A stretch of 9,350 nucleotides of DNA from contig SYDB01000091.1 of the NCBI GenBank assembly GCA_005786815.1, positions 1 to 9,350 on the forward strand. Direction: 5' to 3'. This DNA is from Burkholderiales bacterium (lineage in GTDB: Bacteria; Pseudomonadota; Gammaproteobacteria; Burkholderiales; Burkholderiaceae_C). The notes beneath the pieces were generated by a model that did not search any database, was not told where the DNA came from, and saw nothing but the letters and a program-made list of their open reading frames with translations. A program made the translations under genes and the position numbers. Shown here piece after piece: positions 6,660-9,350 of this stretch (positions are counted from its first letter, which is position 1; every line of letters starts with the position of its first letter).

Positions 6660-8468
6660 ATGAATCACATCAGAAACTTCTCCATCATTGCGCACATCGA
6701 CCATGGCAAATCGACGCTCGCCGACCGCATTATTCAGCGTTGCGGCGGACTCGAAGACCGAGAAATGGAGGCGCAGGTTCTCGACTCGATGGACATCGAA
6801 AAAGAGCGTGGGATAACCATCAAAGCGCAGACAGCTGCGCTGCAATACAAAGCGAAAGACGGACAGATTTACAACCTCAATTTGATCGACACACCAGGTC
6901 ACGTCGACTTTTCTTATGAAGTCTCGCGTTCTTTGTCTGCATGCGAAGGCGCATTGTTAGTGGTGGACGCCAGCCAAGGTGTCGAAGCACAAACCGTTGC
7001 CAATTGCTACACCGCCCTAGACTTGGGCGTTGAGGTTCTGCCAGTGCTCAACAAAATGGATTTGCCACAAGCCGATCCAGACAACGCCAAAGCAGAAATT
7101 GAAGATGTCATCGGCATAGACGCCACCGACGCGATTCCTTGTTCTGCCAAAACGGGCATGGGCATTGAAGAAATTCTGGAAGCCGTAGTCGCCAAAATTC
7201 CGCCGCCACAAGGCAACCCAGACGCGCCCTTGCGCGCCATGATCATTGACAGTTGGTTCGATACCTATGTGGGTGTAGTCATGTTGGTGCGCGTTGTCGA
7301 CGGGCGTTTGGGCAAAGGCGAGCGCTTCAAGATGATGGCTTCGCACGCGGTCTACAACGCAGACAACCTCGGCGTTTTTACCCCTGCCAACCAACCGCGC
7401 GAATCGCTGGAAGCAGGGCAAGTCGGCTACATCATTGCCGGTATCAAAGAACTGCAAGCCGCCAAGGTGGGTGACACCATCACCATAGAGAAAAAGCTAC
7501 CCAATAACCTCGGCCCTGCCGAAAAAGCCTTGCCCGGTTTCAAAGAAATCCAGCCGCAAGTTTTTGCTGGTCTCTATCCAACGGAAGCCAATCAATACGA
7601 CGCTTTGCGCGATGCATTGGAAAAACTCAAACTCAACGATGCGTCCTTACATTACGAGCCTGAAGTCTCGCAAGCCTTGGGGTTTGGATTCCGCTGCGGT
7701 TTCCTCGGCCTTTTGCACATGGAAATCGTGCAAGAACGGTTGGAGCGTGAGTTTGACCAAGACTTGATCACCACGGCACCGAGCGTGGTGTATCAAGTTG
7801 TCAAGCCCGATGGCGAGGTGGTATTGGTGGAAAACCCCGCCAAGATGCCTGACCAAGGCAAGATGCAAGAGATCCGTGAGCCTATTGTCACCGTGCATTT
7901 GTATATGCCGCAAGAGTATGTGGGTGCGGTAATGACGCTTGCCAACCAAAAGCGCGGCGTGCAACTCAATATGGCGTATCACGGCCGACAAGTGATGTTG
8001 ACCTACGACATGCCTTTGGGCGAGATCGTGCTTGATTTCTTTGACAAACTCAAATCAGTGAGCCGTGGTTATGCGTCGATGGACTACGAGTTCAAAGAAT
8101 TTCGTGCGTCCGACGTGGTCAAGGTCGACATTTTGTTGAATGGCGAGAAAGTCGACGCTTTATCGATCATCGTGCACCGCACCCAATCGCAATACCGTGG
8201 TCGTGCTGTCGTGGCCAAAATGCGCGAGATCATCAGCCGTCAGATGTTCGATGTGGCAATTCAAGCGGCGATCGGTGCCAACATCATCGCCCGCGAAACG
8301 ATCAAGGCTTTGCGCAAGAACGTACTGGCAAAATGCTACGGTGGTGATATCTCGCGTAAGCGCAAGCTCTTAGAGAAACAAAAAGCAGGTAAAAAACGTA
8401 TGAAACAAATCGGCTCTGTCGAGGTGCCCCAAGAGGCTTTCTTAGCAATTCTGCAGGTAGACGACTAA
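6660..8468 (+). CDS. lepA: Elongation factor 4 (LepA), ribosome-associated GTPase
   Basis: LepA is a translational GTPase related to EF-G that acts on the ribosome; proposed roles are back-translocation, rescue of stalled ribosomes and 30S assembly. From ATG 6660 the protein is 602 residues (E. coli 599). G motifs are intact: AHIDHGKST (11-19), Thr53 in [15 protein letters not shown] (77-81), NKMD (131-134) and SAK (162-164). Domain II, the EF-G III/V-like domains and the LepA-specific C-terminus ending [22 protein letters not shown] follow. ATG 6660 gives [18 protein letters not shown], the family's usual start; an in-frame GTG at 6648 would add four residues. No clear ribosome-binding site precedes either. 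It overlaps lepB by one base, so the two are translationally linked. Confidence 0.97.
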   Translation: MNHIRNFSIIAHIDHGKSTLADRIIQRCGGLEDREMEAQVLDSMDIEKERGITIKAQTAALQYKAKDGQIYNLNLIDTPGHVDFSYEVSRSLSACEGALLVVDASQGVEAQTVANCYTALDLGVEVLPVLNKMDLPQADPDNAKAEIEDVIGIDATDAIPCSAKTGMGIEEILEAVVAKIPPPQGNPDAPLRAMIIDSWFDTYVGVVMLVRVVDGRLGKGERFKMMASHAVYNADNLGVFTPANQPRESLEAGQVGYIIAGIKELQAAKVGDTITIEKKLPNNLGPAEKALPGFKEIQPQVFAGLYPTEANQYDALRDALEKLKLNDASLHYEPEVSQALGFGFRCGFLGLLHMEIVQERLEREFDQDLITTAPSVVYQVVKPDGEVVLVENPAKMPDQGKMQEIREPIVTVHLYMPQEYVGAVMTLANQKRGVQLNMAYHGRQVMLTYDMPLGEIVLDFFDKLKSVSRGYASMDYEFKEFRASDVVKVDILLNGEKVDALSIIVHRTQSQYRGRAVVAKMREIISRQMFDVAIQAAIGANIIARETIKALRKNVLAKCYGGDISRKRKLLEKQKAGKKRMKQIGSVEVPQEAFLAILQVDD

Positions 8469-9350
8469 TGCCAACGCTCACCGCATTTGTTCTGGCTGCC
8501 TTCGTTGGTTACGCCGGCACTTGGTACCTTGGTATGTTGGAAGGCAGTTTTGCTTTCCTGATGTTGATGGCCACCATCGTCACGGGTATTTACTGGTTGG
8601 CAGAGCAGTTTTACTTTTTGCCACAACGTCGCCAAGCTGCGGAGCGTCTTGAGTTGGATGCTGCAAAACGCCGCGCTGAACTAGACAAACTTGGCATTGC
8701 CAAAAACGACGTCGATGTCACCCAAGCCAAAGAACGTCTCATCATGCAGCCGTGGTGGTTGGACTGGACGGCAGGACTGTTTCCCGTCATCGCTGTGGTG
8801 TTTATTTTGCGCTCTTTTTTATTCGAGCCCTTCAAAATTCCATCGGGTTCCATGATTCCCACTTTATGGGTGGGCGATTTGATTTTGGTGAACAAGTTCC
8901 ACTATGGCGTGCGCTTGCCAGTGATCAATCTCAAAATCACAGACGGTAATCCGGTCGAGCGCGGAGACGTCATGGTGTTTCGTTATCCACCCAAGCCGAA
9001 CTTGGACTACATCAAGCGCGTTATTGGTTTGCCTGGTGATGAAGTTGCGTATCTCAATAAGCAACTCACTATCAATGGACAGCCTGTACCCAAAACACCA
9101 TTGCCCGATTTCTTTGAAGAAGACAGTCTGCGTTATATCAAACAGTTTGAAGAACGCATTCCTTTGGAGGACAAACCAGAAGCCAGGGTGACATCTATGC
9201 GTTTACACCGTTTGCTCAATGACGCGGACCGTCCTGCTTTTGTTCCCGGTGCAGACGAGTTCGTTTTCAAAGACAACTGCCGCTACACCGTTGAAGGGGT
9301 GACCTGTAAGGTTCCTGCTGGCCACTACTTCATGATGGGTGACAACCGCG
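8468..9350 (+). CDS. lepB: Signal peptidase I (LepB), 3' end outside window
   Basis: LepB is the inner-membrane protease that removes signal peptides from exported proteins and is normally essential. ATG 8468 overlaps the lepA stop (TAATG), with AGG at 8455-8457 as a possible binding site. The frame is open for 294 residues to the window edge. Hydrophobic helices lie at about 4-22, 28-46 and 101-119. The catalytic dyad is present: Ser128 in IPSGSMIPT and Lys183 in DYIKRVIGLPGDE. The C-terminal box begins as FMMGDNR and is cut off. Cys271 and Cys280 could form a periplasmic disulfide. Compared with E. coli LepB there is an extra N-terminal helix of about 22 residues, which I believe is normal in Comamonadaceae-type proteins. 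An Arg/Ala/Glu-rich cytoplasmic loop (about 53-93) separates the helices. Confidence 0.95.
   Translation, partial: MPTLTAFVLAAFVGYAGTWYLGMLEGSFAFLMLMATIVTGIYWLAEQFYFLPQRRQAAERLELDAAKRRAELDKLGIAKNDVDVTQAKERLIMQPWWLDWTAGLFPVIAVVFILRSFLFEPFKIPSGSMIPTLWVGDLILVNKFHYGVRLPVINLKITDGNPVERGDVMVFRYPPKPNLDYIKRVIGLPGDEVAYLNKQLTINGQPVPKTPLPDFFEEDSLRYIKQFEERIPLEDKPEARVTSMRLHRLLNDADRPAFVPGADEFVFKDNCRYTVEGVTCKVPAGHYFMMGDNR

Overview
The window looks like a core, chromosomal, all-plus-strand segment of a betaproteobacterium. Protein wording in FabH, LepA and LepB, and the gene order, point to Burkholderiales and probably Comamonadaceae or a close freshwater relative. That placement is from recognition of protein wording, not from a search.

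Layout: the 3' end of plsX (2-229), then fabH, fabD, fabG, acpP and fabF (241-4623). These form a type II fatty-acid synthesis cluster that makes malonyl-ACP (FabD), starts chains (FabH), carries them (AcpP), extends them (FabF) and reduces them (FabG), with PlsX passing acyl chains to phospholipid synthesis. A terminator-like hairpin follows fabF. Next comes a periplasmic DegP/MucD-type serine protease (4699-6183), then a 476-base stretch without a confident gene (6184-6659), then lepA (EF4, 6660-8468), which overlaps lepB (signal peptidase I, 8468 to the window end, cut off) by one base.

All catalytic residues that I checked in the coding genes are present, so these genes look intact and ordinary. 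The unusual material is in the stretch before lepA. It holds an AT-rich block (about 6291-6367) with 10-bp-phased repeats, and a near-consensus IHF-like site. It also holds a cluster of DnaA-box-like 9-mers: one perfect consensus box, one single-mismatch box exactly 11 bp away, and three degenerate boxes in the opposite orientation at an exact 11-bp period. This is the architecture of a bacterial replication origin or a DnaA-control locus (datA/DARS-like).

Further on, a possible promoter and a perfect 11-bp-stem terminator (6584-6614) sit only 45 bases before the lepA start. They imply a short RNA or a regulated leader controlling lepA-lepB. A 49-codon hydrophobic open frame (6484-6633) runs straight through that terminator. 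A second point of interest is that fabF is followed directly by mucD: the rpoE-rseA-rseB sigma-E module that I would expect between them in this group is absent.
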